Part shown: in pieces, positions 32,560 through 42,855 of the stretch
Numbering within the stretch: position 1 is the stretch's first letter
Layout: the number at the start of each line of letters is the position of its first letter
DNA from: Hippopus hippopus
Lineage: Eukaryota > Mollusca > Bivalvia > Cardiida > Cardiidae
Reading direction: 5' to 3'
NCBI GenBank assembly: GCA_946811185.2
Contig: OX328108.1
Span: 33,540,493 to 33,604,492 of the forward strand
Length of the DNA stretch: 64,000 nucleotides
Program-made: the position numbers and the translations under genes
The notes under the pieces: generated by a model
Told to the model about the DNA's origin: nothing
The model's database searches: none
Seen by the model: the letters and a program-made list of their open reading frames with translations, nothing else

Positions 32560-34140
32560 ATTTTTATACAATGTGGAATAAAATGATGTGTGGTGTGTTT
32601 ATATCACCCTATATTTTCTCATCATTGATTATAGGATATACATACTTCAATTATTCCGAATTCATGATGCATTAATTCAGTGCAAAATTGTCGGGAATAT
32701 ACGTTGCACACCTGAGATGTTTTCAGTTTATGTTTCCTTTTCACTGTGAGGAATGAAATAACGTTGGATGAATAAAACGTCCCATATTATCTCATCAATA
32801 ATCATAAATCATCTTTCATTATGACCCTTTGAGGATGTTTCTGTATTTTTTAATATTTTACTATTGGGCGTCAAATTAAGTTGGATGTATGAATCGACTG
32901 TAGGAAAAAATCCCATGCTACAAAAGCCCCACAGACTCAACCATAAGACAAAAGTACTTTTTAAATACTGCTTAAATATAATTATGCAATTTAAACTTCC
33001 TTCTTATACAATACGAAATTCTACAGTATGTACAGTGCAAATTTCGGGCGTTTTTGCTCGTGTAATTTTTATACCAAATAATAGGACATACATATTTATC
33101 ATACCGAATTTCAAGACCTTCATAGAAAACAAAATTATCGGGAATATACAGTACACACCAGAGATAATTTATACATATCATTTCTGTTTTACTTTGCGGA
33201 ACAAAACTGTGTTGGTTGTAGAGGAATAAAATAGAGTTTGGTGCACAAAATGTCTCATATTATCTTATCAATAATCATTGGATATACATATTTACCATAC
33301 CGAATTCTGAAACGTCCATTTGATACAAAATGACAGGAAATATACAGCACACTCTTTCAGCGTGTTTCTGTGTGTGCGAGAATTTTTTAATATATTTGCA
33401 AACAATTAAACGATTTGTATAAATGTTATTATTGGGCTTCAAATTAAGTTTAGTGTATGAGTGGACTTTAGGACGAAATCCCTTGCTAAAAAAACCCTAC
33501 AGAAAAAACCATACGACAAAACTACTTTTTGAAATACTGCTTAAGTATTATGTCAGTAAAAGTTCATTATTAAGTTTGATCTCATGTTGTTTCATCTATT
33601 AATGATATATCGTTTATTTGTAAGATATTTATCTATAAGATATGATCTAACAGATATGTCAATGTCATAATGGGAATATGTGAACAGCCATGATTTATAT
33701 GAATTTTCTCGCGGCAGAACATCTTTAAAGATAATTCCTTTGAAGGGAAGTCCGGTATCAGGCTAAACTGCGAATAACCAAGATGTGGATCATTAATATT
33801 ATGATTCTGTGAATATTTTATATGCCACACATGTTGGTTTGAAAGCTGCAACACATATGTAGGTATACCGCCGACCGAGTCATTACGCTTCTACAAAAGC
33901 AATAACATGTTGTGAAACACTGTTGTATCTCATATCCGACTTTTATTTGAACTGTGCACGCTTTGAAAGCATCGACACATACGATATCATCTGGTTGTTT
34001 TACGGAGTGATTTTCAGTCCAATTTCTGGTAAAATTCAATGGCCAAGTGGATAGGGTCTAGGATTTAAGATGGGATGTTCCTGGTATGATTCTCGCTTGC
34101 GCTTACAATAACGTCAGTCACTGCAATGTTTTGTATACAT
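32560..34140. repeat. large complex repeat, left copy
   Basis: Phrases such as 'tatattttctcatcattgatt', 'gggaatatacagtacaca', 'aaagccccacagactcaacc', 'cagatatgtcaatgtca' and 'ggccaagtggatag' recur in the same order at 52660-55190. Within this copy the block occurs about twice. The 121-residue ORF at 32864-33229 lies in the repeat and has no recognisable domain. The block near 34040-34100 resembles a degenerate tRNA-like SINE. Confidence 0.75.
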
Positions 34141-34699
34141 GTTCTGTGCATTTTGCCGGGCGAAGTAAGAATTCCTGCCTGGCGCGATTCAATTACGGAA
34201 TTGTCCCTTCGCAAAGTAGGAATTGGAACAAAATGAGAATCAGTTATCTCGCCTGTGCAAAGTAGTAATCGAGGACAGTGTAAGAATATTTATTTTCTCA
34301 CGTTCATTTTCATATTTTCATCATTTTCTGGTCATTATTATTGATGTTTGTTTATTAGTACAGCGATACTATTGGTTGAGAGTGATTGATACTCATGGTA
34401 AAAATTGTCTTGAATTTAGTTCTAACTAAAATAGCGTTGAAAGGCACAATAACATGTAAAAATCGGAATAAATGCGGCTTTGTCACTAAACCATGTGGTT
34501 AGCATCATGTTTTTCAAGTTTAGGTCGACAGGATAATGCTAAATAATAAATAAGGTAGCATGTGTTTTATTGTTTAACATGATAACCAAAATACCATACT
34601 AATATTAAATATTAAACAAAGATAAAAGAATGACGTAATGAGAAATAAATGGCACGTGTTGCAGCATGAGCATTGTTGGAAAAGGAAAACAATATCTGT

Positions 34700-34830
34700 A
34701 AAATACCACGCAATCCAAAGTTTTAATGACCCTTAAGCAGAAGGCTACTGAAAACATTCAGCAAAAACTAGAAAATGCTGACAACTAGAATTTTCTCCTT
34801 TTTCAATAATGTTTTCACTTGAGCTACGTT
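34700..34830. mobile_element. piggyBac-like MITE relic
   Basis: 'taccacgcaatccaaagttttaatgaccctt' terminus and hairpin arms around 34760-34810. The right part is replaced by other sequence. Confidence 0.5.
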
Positions 34831-35320
34831 TAAGGTCTACGGCCCCTAACTCACCGGTATACATAGACCTTAATGTAAAGGCTATTCGGCCAATCTCGGC
34901 AGCTTCCGTCTTTTAGTATGAGAGTTAGAAGCCGTAGACTCGCTAATTCATCGGTAAATACCGTGTAACATCGACATTTTCGTAAAGGCTATTCGGCCAA
35001 TTATGGAAGTTTCCGTCTTATATGAGAGTTGGAGACCGAAGACTTTAATTTGTCGTCAGCAAATACTTTTGAATTTGGTTGTATCTAAAAATTTGTCACT
35101 TGGGCAGTAAATCTATTTAGGCCTCAGTCTTACGATAGCACAAAGATATCTCAGGATTAACCGTTTAGCTGCTGAGCACGAACTAGATGGGTTTTGCAGA
35201 GAATGTAGATCAAAATCAAACTGCACAAGATATGTAGTCTTATCTTGGATCTATACTGTTTGATACTTTGAGATTATCCCTGGTGAAAAGAACTTTGATA
35301 CTGCACTATTTTACAGTTTT

Positions 35321-35422
35321 ACCCTTTACCACTTAACCTAATTTTTAACTAGTTCAAAATGAAAGCATTTGCAGACAACAAGTTAGATGTTGCTTAAACG
35401 ACGGAATTTGTCTTTGAACGAG
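35321..35422. mobile_element. left half of a MITE interrupted by the Polinton
   Basis: 'accctttaccacttaacc' terminus, 'tgaaagcatttgcagacaac' and 'gaatttgtctttgaacgag' match the MITE consensus up to the Polinton insertion point. The other half resumes at 52191. Confidence 0.75.
35417..35422. repeat. Polinton target duplication AACGAG (left)
   Basis: Identical to 52191-52196. A 6-bp duplication is diagnostic of Polinton/Maverick insertion. Confidence 0.9.
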
Positions 35423-36245
35423 AGTAGATAATAACTGAGAGAGCTGGGACAAGGCTAAAATCCAACCATCCGTGAAGGTCAAAGGTCAACCATCACTCAA
35501 GCAGAAAATTCAGTCATCCGTGAAGCAGAAAATTCAGTCATCCGTAAAGCAGAAAATTCATCCATCAGTCAAGCAGAAAATTCATCCATCCGTGAAGCAG
35601 AAAATCAGATCATCACTCAAGCAGAAAATCCAACCATCACTCAAGCAGAAAATTCAGTTATCCGTGAAGCAGAAAATCAGACCATCATTCAATCACTCAA
35701 TCCATCCATCATTCAATCACAAAGGTCATCCATCCGTAAAGCAGAAAATTCAGTCATCACTCAAGCAGAAAATCAGACCATCACTCAATCACTCAATCAT
35801 ACCATCCGTAAAGCAGAAAATCAGACCATAAGTTAATTACGCAATCCATCCATCACTCAATCACTCAATCATACCATCAGTAAAGCAGAAAATCCATCCA
35901 TAACTCAACCACTCAATCCATCCATAACTCAATTAAAAAATCCATCCATAACTCAATCAGATAGTCCAGGTTTACTCCGTACGAAGTAAAGGAAGCTATA
36001 TGAGCGAGAAAATCATTCCATCCAGACGTCGCATTTCGTTGTTTATTCCCTCCCTCCATGACGTCGCATTTTCCTCTACTTCGTACGGAGTAAGTCCATA
36101 TAGCTATAAGAGCATTCATTCCATGACGAAGTCAATCAGACCCTCAGTTCCTGATGAAATCAGTCCATCATTTCATGATGCAATCAGATAGTCCAGGTTT
36201 ACTCTGTACGAAGTAAAGGAAGCTATATGAGGCAATCAATCATTC
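35423..36245. repeat. Polinton left terminal inverted repeat
   Basis: Reverse complement of about 51285-52190. The outer part is a minisatellite of roughly 21-24-bp units ('aagcagaaaattcagtcatcc'). The inner part holds repeated 'ccaggtttactccgtacgaa' boxes and their inverse. The open frame through the minisatellite (repeated KQKI) is a composition effect and is not called as a gene. The two TIRs differ in minisatellite copy number. Confidence 0.85.
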
Positions 36246-36455
36246 CATGATGAAATCACAAAATCAGACACTCATTTCATGATGCAATCAGATAGTCCAG
36301 GTTTACTCCGTACGAAGTAAAGGAAGCTTTATGAGGCAATCAATCACATCATCATTCAATAATTCAATCACGAAATCAGTCCATAACTCAATCATACCAT
36401 AAGTAAAATATAACTTTTCTCAGTACAAAAAGTTATATTTGTTTTTTAAATTACA
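36246..36455. other. short repeat-rich spacer inside the Polinton
   Basis: Another 'tactccgtacgaagtaaagg' box occurs at 36305-36325, with 'aaatcagacactcatttcat' phrases shared with the TIR. No gene seen. Confidence 0.5.
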
Positions 36456-37940
36456 TCATATTTTTTTAAACACGAGTTTAACATGGGTATAATTTACGCC
36501 ATCAAGATATGTTTGCATCTCTATATTAACAAAGTCACCCGTTCGAACTATGATCTCCCGAAGAGGAGGAACAACATAAGGTAAAAATAATGGAGTACTC
36601 ACTTCATATCTATTCACTTCATAATTATTTACACGAAGACTTTGTATATCGATAGTAATTATATTAAAATCAAACATAAAATTGGAAAAAGGTTGCTCGG
36701 TATCAAGGCCAAAAATTACCTTCAGTAGTTTTCCATCAAACGGCATCATATATCCACTTTCTTTTTTTAATGGTCCACCATCAAAAGCAAATGGATATGT
36801 GGTTTTTCGTTAATTCCCTATTGATACACCTGAGGCAACAAACGTTTGTACATATTCATCCTTTTCAAACGTAAGTACAAAATCAATCATTTCTTTTAAC
36901 TCTTTTATAATTTCATCCACATACTTTTTGGTTACCGCATCACTATCGCTAAAGCTTTCTTGAAAAAGTGCAATTCGATGTCTCGTTCCAATTACACCTT
37001 GTGCCACGTAGTGAGGAGTCTCACCCAGTAAACGCACAACCTCCCTACCATCATCATCAGTTATGACGTTTGTCTTAGTAAACGCGATATCGTCTTTAGC
37101 ATTATCTACGTACTTCTTGGTAGCAGCATCAGAGCTTTCTTTGGGTTCTGGTAGATTTTTTAAAGGTTGAAAAACCATGTTGATAGGTCCTCTTATAGAA
37201 TACTCGTCATTTTCTCTTTCAAAAGCAATTGGAAGATTTTTAATATGATTTTTTATTATCTCACTCGATCTATCTACATACTCTTTAGCAATGAGTCCCA
37301 CTTTATCTACATACTCCTTATTAGCAGCATCACGTTGCGCATTTGGAGGAAGTAGTCTGAAAATCTTATTGTCTGCCATTTTTACATTCGAAGGTAAAAC
37401 AAATTTTCCATTTTCATCTTTTAATTTTTCAACGTATTCATCTACATATTCTTTGACATGTTCATCCACGTATTTCTTGTTGGCAGCTTCTCCATTCTTT
37501 TTAGGAAGTCTAATACCACCAAGCTTATTACCACGGAGATATATATTATCATTGGCTTCGTATCCTCCATTCTTTAATTCAAAGGCTAAGTTTTTGTCTG
37601 TATACTCTTTGGTAACAACATCTTTTGGCTCAACAGGGTCGCCCACGTTTAAAAGTTTTTTGCTGTTCATATCTAGATCCTTCTTTACTACAAAGTCTCC
37701 ATTTTGAGTTTTTTCAATGAAATCTATACCTTTGATAGCATCCACATAATTTTTAGTCGCTACGTCATGCGAATTTAGTGGATCACTAACTTTCCATAAT
37801 GTATTACCATTCATGTTTATAGAACCTGTAACAACGGTTGTTCCATCTTTACGTAAAAAATTATTATTTACGTAAGCAAGCGTCACACCATCACCGCTCG
37901 TTTTAACATCATCCATACTTCCAAATTTATCAACAGGCAT
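36456..37940 (-). pseudogene. fibre-like protein with repeated KYVD motifs
   Basis: ATG at 37940. The first 376 codons end at TAA (36810-36812), but the same frame stays open to 36456, so the family protein is probably about 490 residues and this copy has one nonsense codon. The N-terminal part repeats a motif of the form D-x-x-TKKYVD at least six times (DVATKNYVD, DVVTKEYTD, EAANKKYVD, RDAANKEYVD, DAATKKYVD, DAVTKKYVD), spaced about 40-70 residues. This motif is typical of phage and viral trimeric tail fibres, where it precedes beta-helical segments. The C-terminal part has a different, beta-rich composition that could be a receptor-binding head. It sits at the left end of the leftward gene block. 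A host-attachment role is inferred from the motif alone. Confidence 0.75.
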
Positions 37941-37949
37941 TTTTTAATA

Positions 37950-38357
37950 CTAAAATGATTTATTTAAAACATCTTGAAATTCTTTACCCGAGCTCAACTC
38001 TTTAAGTACGTAAAGACATAAATGCCCGCAAAATACATGTCCAGCTTGTTGAATTTGATCGCTATTGTAATGTATTGGACTTTTTAGGTACTCTCGAATT
38101 TCGATAGGTGGCTGTATACCATAACTATCAAAGTAATTTTTAGTTTTACCGTTTTTATACTAAGCAACCCAATGTGTACCAGATCCGCTTGTATCATCAA
38201 GGTTTAATATACCACATTCCTTTTTTCTACATTTTCTTGGAAGAGTGTTTCGTAAAAACACTCCTCTAAAATAAGGAATCTTTAATCTTTTCGCTGTACT
38301 TTCCAATTCGAAATTGTTTAACGCTCTATTCGGTAAAATTACGTTTTCGATCGACAT
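37950..38357 (-). pseudogene. PRO: adenain-like cysteine protease (nonsense codon)
   Basis: ATG at 38357. The frame runs to a TAG at 38160-38162 and then continues open to 37950, so the protein is about 134 residues. It shows the adenovirus-protease/Ulp1 catalytic set: His in GTHWVA, Asp in NYFDSYG, Gln in IQQAGHVF and Cys in FCGHLCLYVL. In Polintons this enzyme matures capsid proteins. The stop falls directly after the THWVA block, where the family has an aromatic residue, so it is a simple nonsense change. It starts a few bases after the natural end of integrase and ends 10 bases before the fibre ATG. Confidence 0.88.
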
Positions 38358-38360
38358 TTT

Positions 38361-39272
38361 TTATAGCGAAATATTTATAATATCTTTATTATCGATTCAT
38401 GAATTAAACTCATTGGAATAACCTTTCCACTTTACGAGAGATTTCTTTTTTCCTTTTTTAATAACTTTTTCTATCCTATACAACTCTTGATTAGTTTTTT
38501 GCAGTTCGGGCTCATAAAATGTACCTTGTATTTCTTCTCCATTAAGATCCTTAATTTTATATGTTACGGGAGATGTACGCTTTACTTCAGAAACTGTAAA
38601 AATTTCCTCAGTCCATCTTGAAGTATAACCTTTCTCAAAAGTCATTTTCTTTTTAGGTATCCTTACTTTATCTCCAACAGAGAACTTAGGCTTTATATCT
38701 TCTAATTCGAGATTATCGGGATAAAGATTTCTCCATACTTTGGTTTCATTTTCTTTTTTACTCGCATTGACCGGAGTCATCTTAATAGAAGAATGTCTCG
38801 TGTTATTATATTCTTTAACAAGATCCGGTAACACGTCGATGTAAACGTTTGTGGAGTTAGCGGAGAAATACTTCCACATTTTTTCTTTCATCGTTCTAAT
38901 CCATCTCTCAACAACGCTAGATTTTTCCTCATTTTCGGTAGAATACAATTCAACCATCGGCCCTACATCTTTGTTATAAAATTCTTTACCCTTATCCACC
39001 CACATTTTTTCGGGTTTTCTCTCCTTAAAAATACTCTTCAGTGCTATAGCAACGGATTTTCCAGTTTTATCTTTTAATGGTAATAACCATTCGTATTTTG
39101 GAAAGATGTCAATGACGGCGAGAAGATATTTAACGTCGCGATTAAATTTAGAAAATGCTTGCATATCTACTAAATCCGCAGCCCATATTCTATCTATACC
39201 GTTTACTATAACTCTCCTTTTCTTAAATTTTCTCTGTACGGGTTTATGTAATTCTTCCGCTAAATTTATGAA
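38361..39272 (-). pseudogene. INT: Polinton integrase with chromodomain
   Basis: Open without an ATG from the A10 tract (39274-39283). The longest ATG-led part begins at 39164, but the first catalytic Asp lies upstream in RIWAADLVDMQAF, so the real protein starts earlier. The second Asp is in MWVDKGKEFYN and the Glu in SSVVERWIRTMKEKM: the DDE core of retroviral-type integrases. The C-terminus (IEKVIKKGKKKSLVKWKGYS) is a chromodomain. It is cut by TGA at 38397-38399 exactly where the family has Trp; the frame continues to TAA at 38361. The A10 tract separates it from PLA2 by one base, so these could be one fused ORF in intact relatives. Confidence 0.9.
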
Positions 39273-39759
39273 ATTTTTTTTTTAATCCCCATTCCAAATT
39301 TCATCTTTGTTCCAATAAGCTTAATAACGATGGGCTTATCCATTTTTTCTCTAATAGTAGGATTGTAAATCCCTTCTAACTCCGTTAACATATTTTTATC
39401 ACACACTGCGTTTCTGACTTTAGTAGTAGGATTCTTTAAATAACAAACATCATGATGATAAGCGGCTTTATCAACACGATTTATTGGTTTGCTCCAGTCC
39501 TTCGGGGATAAATCTGGGTTGAGTCTTTTCTTTAATTAGTACCGGGTCCCGTGAAATTATGTCCAGGGAGATGCATTTCGAAAGGCAAATTATTTATAGC
39601 TTTATTTAACAATGATCCGCCCTTTACCGTCTTAACAAACTGAGTTTTAGTTCTTCCACAAACAACGCATTTCCCGCATTTCATATTTCTTCCATTCTTA
39701 GTAACAGTGTGTTCTATGTTACTCGTATCAGTAAATTTTCTACATTTAACGCAATACAT
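39266..39759 (-). pseudogene. PLA2: zinc-ribbon plus phospholipase A2 protein
   Basis: ATG at 39759. The N-terminus (MYCVKCRKFTDTSN and CGKCVVCG) is a four-Cys zinc ribbon of the DUF5679 type known from large DNA viruses. It is followed by LPGHNFTGPGTN, a parvovirus-type PLA2 calcium loop. A stop at 39532-39534 follows, but the next frame resumes with KDWSKPINRVDKAAYHHDVC, which holds the HD catalytic pair and helix, and runs to TAA at 39266-39268. One base is therefore lost near 39535. Virion PLA2 domains help incoming particles breach endosomal membranes. The gene ends in the A-rich tract next to integrase. Confidence 0.85.
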
Positions 39760-39818
39760 TTTTTATATATAATAAAAAAGTTATATAAAAAATGAAGCTG
39801 ATTTTTTGGTTCATATAC

Positions 39819-40040
39819 CTACCTGGACCAGTAAAGTTGCGACGAGGGACATGCATTTTCTAAAGGCATATTTTTAATAATTCTGTATTCGATTGGTCTA
39901 TCCTCTTTTACTTCGTGCGTCTCATTCTTAGTTGTTCTGCAATCCACACATTCTCCTCGTCTCATATGTTTTCCACCCTTAGTAACAACGAGTTTTACGT
40001 TGTTTGTATCAGTAATTTTTTTACATTTATCGCAATACAT
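39819..40040 (-). pseudogene. partial duplicate of zinc-ribbon/PLA2 protein
   Basis: ATG at 40040. MYCDKCKKITDTNN and RRGECVDC repeat the zinc ribbon of the neighbouring gene. After NMPLE the frame breaks by one base; the other frame then reads a PLA2 calcium loop (NFTGPG) and stops having homology. The His-Asp catalytic region is absent. It is therefore a tandem duplicate of the gene's 5' half that has decayed. It faces the ATPase gene across a 33-bp AT-rich spacer. Confidence 0.75.
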
Positions 40041-40073
40041 CTTTTTATATAAAAATAAAAAAAGTTATATAAA
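40041..40073. promoter_or_regulatory. divergent AT-rich promoter between the gene blocks
   Basis: The 33 bp between two divergent ATGs contain 'ctttttatataaaaataaaa' and 'aaaaagttatataaa'. The box 'gttatataaa' or similar recurs just before the 39759 gene and near several plus-strand genes, so it is a good candidate for the element's promoter. Confidence 0.6.
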
Positions 40074-40847
40074 ATGGATATTGTAAATTTATCGTGGAAT
40101 GAATTAGTATCGAGGAGATTTAATCATCCTCTCTTACCAAAAAGTATCAGGGGAATAATTGTAGGTAAATCAGGATGCGGTAAAACTACATTATTAAATC
40201 TTTTACTTAGACCGGGTTGGCTCGATTACAACGATTTGGGCGTTTTTGGAAAAAGCCTTTTTCAACAGGAATACCGAATACTAAAAAAAGCTTTTGAAGA
40301 AAGATTACCAAAAGAATGTATCTTAAGCTTGTTTAACATGAGAGATGAAATACAAGATTTAAATGTTTCCCCCGTAGCTTTAGTTGAAGAATGGATTAAA
40401 ACGATGAAAAACAAATCGGATATAGATTGTAACTTTTCTGAAAACTCGAGTGATGTACCTGATCCGAGAGAGTTAAACTCGGAAAATAAAAATTTAATGA
40501 TTTTTGATGATCTACTTTTAGAGAAGCAAAATAAGTGTGAATGCTACTACGTTCGTGGAAGACATAGTAATGTTGACTGTTTTTACCTCACACAGAATTA
40601 TTTTAGACTAACGAGGCAAACTATTAGAGAATACGCAAATTTTATCTGTATTTTTCAACAAGATCTTAAAAACATTAATCATATTTATAACGATCATGTA
40701 GGTGAAGATATGCCTAAGTGTGAGTTTAGAAAATTTGTTCAAAAGTCGTGGGAAAAACCGTACGGTTTTGCTATCATCGATCTAACCAGTAAAAAACAGG
40801 ATGGGAAGTATAGAAACGGCTTTGACAACTTTTACATATCTAATTAA
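40074..40847 (+). CDS. ATPase: A32-like DNA packaging ATPase
   Basis: 257 residues, uninterrupted. Walker A is GKSGCGKTT at residues 31-39 and Walker B is LMIFDDLL at about 141-148. The sequence continues with RGRHSNVDCFYLTQNYF, matching the sensor region of FtsK/HerA-type packaging ATPases, including poxvirus A32-like and Polinton ATPases. It should pump the genome into the capsid. The ATG follows 'gttatataaa' directly. It is 20 bases upstream of the penton gene, suggesting co-ordinated late expression. It is one of the few genes with no lesion in this copy. Confidence 0.92.
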   Translation: MDIVNLSWNELVSRRFNHPLLPKSIRGIIVGKSGCGKTTLLNLLLRPGWLDYNDLGVFGKSLFQQEYRILKKAFEERLPKECILSLFNMRDEIQDLNVSPVALVEEWIKTMKNKSDIDCNFSENSSDVPDPRELNSENKNLMIFDDLLLEKQNKCECYYVRGRHSNVDCFYLTQNYFRLTRQTIREYANFICIFQQDLKNINHIYNDHVGEDMPKCEFRKFVQKSWEKPYGFAIIDLTSKKQDGKYRNGFDNFYISN

Positions 40848-40867
40848 AAAAAGATTATTATATAAAA

Positions 40868-41641
40868 ATGGAAGAACTTTTAGAACAAATTGTAAAAAAT
40901 ACGGATCACAAAACATCATTTCAAATTATAGTAAGCGATAACAAAACACGCTTTAGAACGAGGTTTAATCCTCCAATTGAACTGGAAAAAGATAAAAAAT
41001 ACGAGATAGCTTTAGTAAACCTTGAAACTTACTACTCTTTTCCAAACATTGGCGCAACAAACAACAAATTTATTTATTCTCCAGATGTTGGTAATTCGTG
41101 GATTAAGATTGAAATACCGGAAGGAAGTTATGATCTCGTTGATATTAATGATACTATTCATCAGGAAATGAGAAAAAAGGGTCATTATGATGCGGATAAT
41201 GATGAATATTATATTAACATTTCCGCAAACACTAATACTCTAAAGTGCGTTATTACCCTTGAAAACGGGTATCAAGTAGACTTTAACCATCCAAACTCCA
41301 TTGCGAAAGTATTAGGATTTACTCGCGCTAAATATACGCGAGGATTTTACGAGTCGGAGAATATAGTGAATATTCTTAGTATAAACAGTCTGCTCGTTAG
41401 CGTGGATATTATCTCAGGAAGTTATGTTAATGGATCAACACAAAACACGATTTACTCTTTTTTCCCAAATGTTTCTCCCGGATATAAGATAGCTGAGTCT
41501 CCGAAAAATTTAGTATATTTACCAATAACTTTAGATGAAATACACAACCTAGAGGTATCAATTACGGATCAAGATGGGACTTTACTAAATCTTAGAGGTG
41601 AAAATTTAACAATTAGATTTCATATTAGAGAAGCGATATAA
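40868..41641 (+). CDS. mCP: minor capsid protein (penton-like)
   Basis: 257 residues, intact. It is beta-rich, with an early KKYEIALVNLETYYSFPNI block and GSYDLVDINDTIHQEM, then KVLGFTRAKYTRGFYES. This layout is the Polinton/adintovirus minor capsid (penton, single jelly roll) family, which normally follows the ATPase. It would form the five-fold vertices of the particle. The ATG lies after 'ttattatataaaa'. The assignment rests on recognised sequence style and gene order; a structural prediction would confirm the jelly roll. Confidence 0.8.
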   Translation: MEELLEQIVKNTDHKTSFQIIVSDNKTRFRTRFNPPIELEKDKKYEIALVNLETYYSFPNIGATNNKFIYSPDVGNSWIKIEIPEGSYDLVDINDTIHQEMRKKGHYDADNDEYYINISANTNTLKCVITLENGYQVDFNHPNSIAKVLGFTRAKYTRGFYESENIVNILSINSLLVSVDIISGSYVNGSTQNTIYSFFPNVSPGYKIAESPKNLVYLPITLDEIHNLEVSITDQDGTLLNLRGENLTIRFHIREAI

Positions 41642-41667
41642 AATAAAAAAAAGAATTACATATAAAA

Positions 41668-42253
41668 ATGACGAGTTACACTACTGTTAAAGTAAATATA
41701 TCGGAAGGACAAAAGGAAAAGCTTCAATACGCTGTTAAAGGTGGTTGCCCAGTAAGTATTCGTTTAAGTCATGAAGATTTACGAGGTAACGATGTTTATA
41801 GCGATTACCAATTCACAAGCGAGAAAAATGGCTAAAGCTCATGAGGATGGTAAAGGTATAACGATCAGAATGAGTGTAAAACAACTTAAACATAACACGA
41901 AGATAGAAGGAGGTTTTCTCGGAATTTTAGCTGGGTTGGCTGCAAGAGCTTTGCCGATGCTCGCGAAAAGCGTTTTACCGGCTTTAGGCGTCGAAGCTCT
42001 TTCCGGATTAGCTCAGTCGGGAGTACAAAAGGCAATGGGATCAGGCCTTTATCTGAAAAAAGGAGGATCTGTATGTCAAGTGGAAACTGATGGACGTGGA
42101 TTATACTTAAAGCCATATAAAGGTAAAGGATTAGGATCTGTTGGCGATGGTTTGTATTTAAAACAAGGAGGGAAAATTTATGATGGAAGAGGACTTTTGC
42201 TTGGTCCTAATAGTCCATTCGCTAATATCCCTATTTTAGGAGCTATATTGTAA
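41668..42253 (+). pseudogene. membrane-active/core-like virion protein, frameshifted
   Basis: The ATG at 41668 follows 'acatataaaa' and reads MTSYTTVKVNISEGQKEKLQ. Near 41790 one base is gained or lost, and the protein resumes as AITNSQARKMAKAHEDGKGI. It continues with a hydrophobic, glycine/alanine-rich helix (GGFLGILAGLAARALPMLAK) and repeated GLYLKKGG / GLYLKPYKGKG units. Such composition is reported for adenovirus-core-like or membrane-lytic proteins of adintoviruses, so a minor virion role is likely. The intact protein would be about 195 residues. Confidence 0.6.
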
Positions 42254-42279
42254 TCTTATAAATATAATTCTAATAAAAA

Positions 42280-42855
42280 ATGGAGATGAAAGAGAATGTA
42301 TACCTCATTGATGAGGGACATGGATATCGACTGCAGAAAATAAATGAAATCCAGAAATTTTTAGAATAAGAAAAATCCGAGAGAGAAGTTTTAAGTAAAA
42401 AGTATTCCAGAGCCGCGAGGATAGTAGATAATATAGATACAGTTTTATTAATGCTTACAATGCTTTCAGGAGCTGGTGGGATAGGTTTGCTTTCAACAAT
42501 AATCGTGCTACCCGCAGTGATAACATTAGAAGGGATAGCGACTTTTACTGGTCTTTTAAGCTTAACTGGTAAATATAGCGTAAAGAAGTTTATTGCAAAA
42601 GCTGAAAAACATGAAAAAATCAGATCAATCGCGGATACTAAGTTAAACGCAACATCTTCACATATATCAAAAGCTTTGAGTGATAACAAAATTACTAATG
42701 AAGAATTTCAACTAATCTTGGAAGAATTAGAAAAGTAAAAAGTAATGAAGGAAGAAGTTAAGTCAAAAACGAAGAAAAAAACGGAAGAATCATTAATTGA
42801 GAAATGGAGGGAAGTCTCTGTGAAGCGGCGTAAGTTCTTTCCACGAAACGCGTAA
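42280..42855 (+). pseudogene. membrane protein with two nonsense codons
   Basis: The frame starts at ATG 42280, meets TAA at 42367-42369, reopens through 42738 (TAA 42736-42738) and stays open to 42855. The central part has two hydrophobic segments (LLMLTMLSGAGGIGLLSTII and a following VITLEGIATFTGLLSL). An amphipathic helical C-terminus (NATSSHISKALSDNKITNEE) follows. Small two-helix membrane proteins of this kind occur in many aquatic invertebrate Polintons; the function is unknown. The second stop falls after LEELEK, with a charged tail beyond. Confidence 0.6.

Noticed and set aside
32864..33229. 121-residue ORF as a gene
   Set aside because: It lies inside the large complex repeat, has AT-driven composition, and the homologous copies on the right are not open.
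35472..35831. 119-residue ORF with KQKI repeats (and its 151-residue mirror at 51689-52144) as a structural protein gene
   Set aside because: It starts at a non-ATG codon, lies wholly in the TIR minisatellite, and exists in both TIRs with different copy number. It is a translation of a repeat.
35423..36400. CRISPR array in the regularly repeated TIR
   Set aside because: Repeats are tandem, of variable unit length and without unique spacers, in a eukaryotic transposon end.
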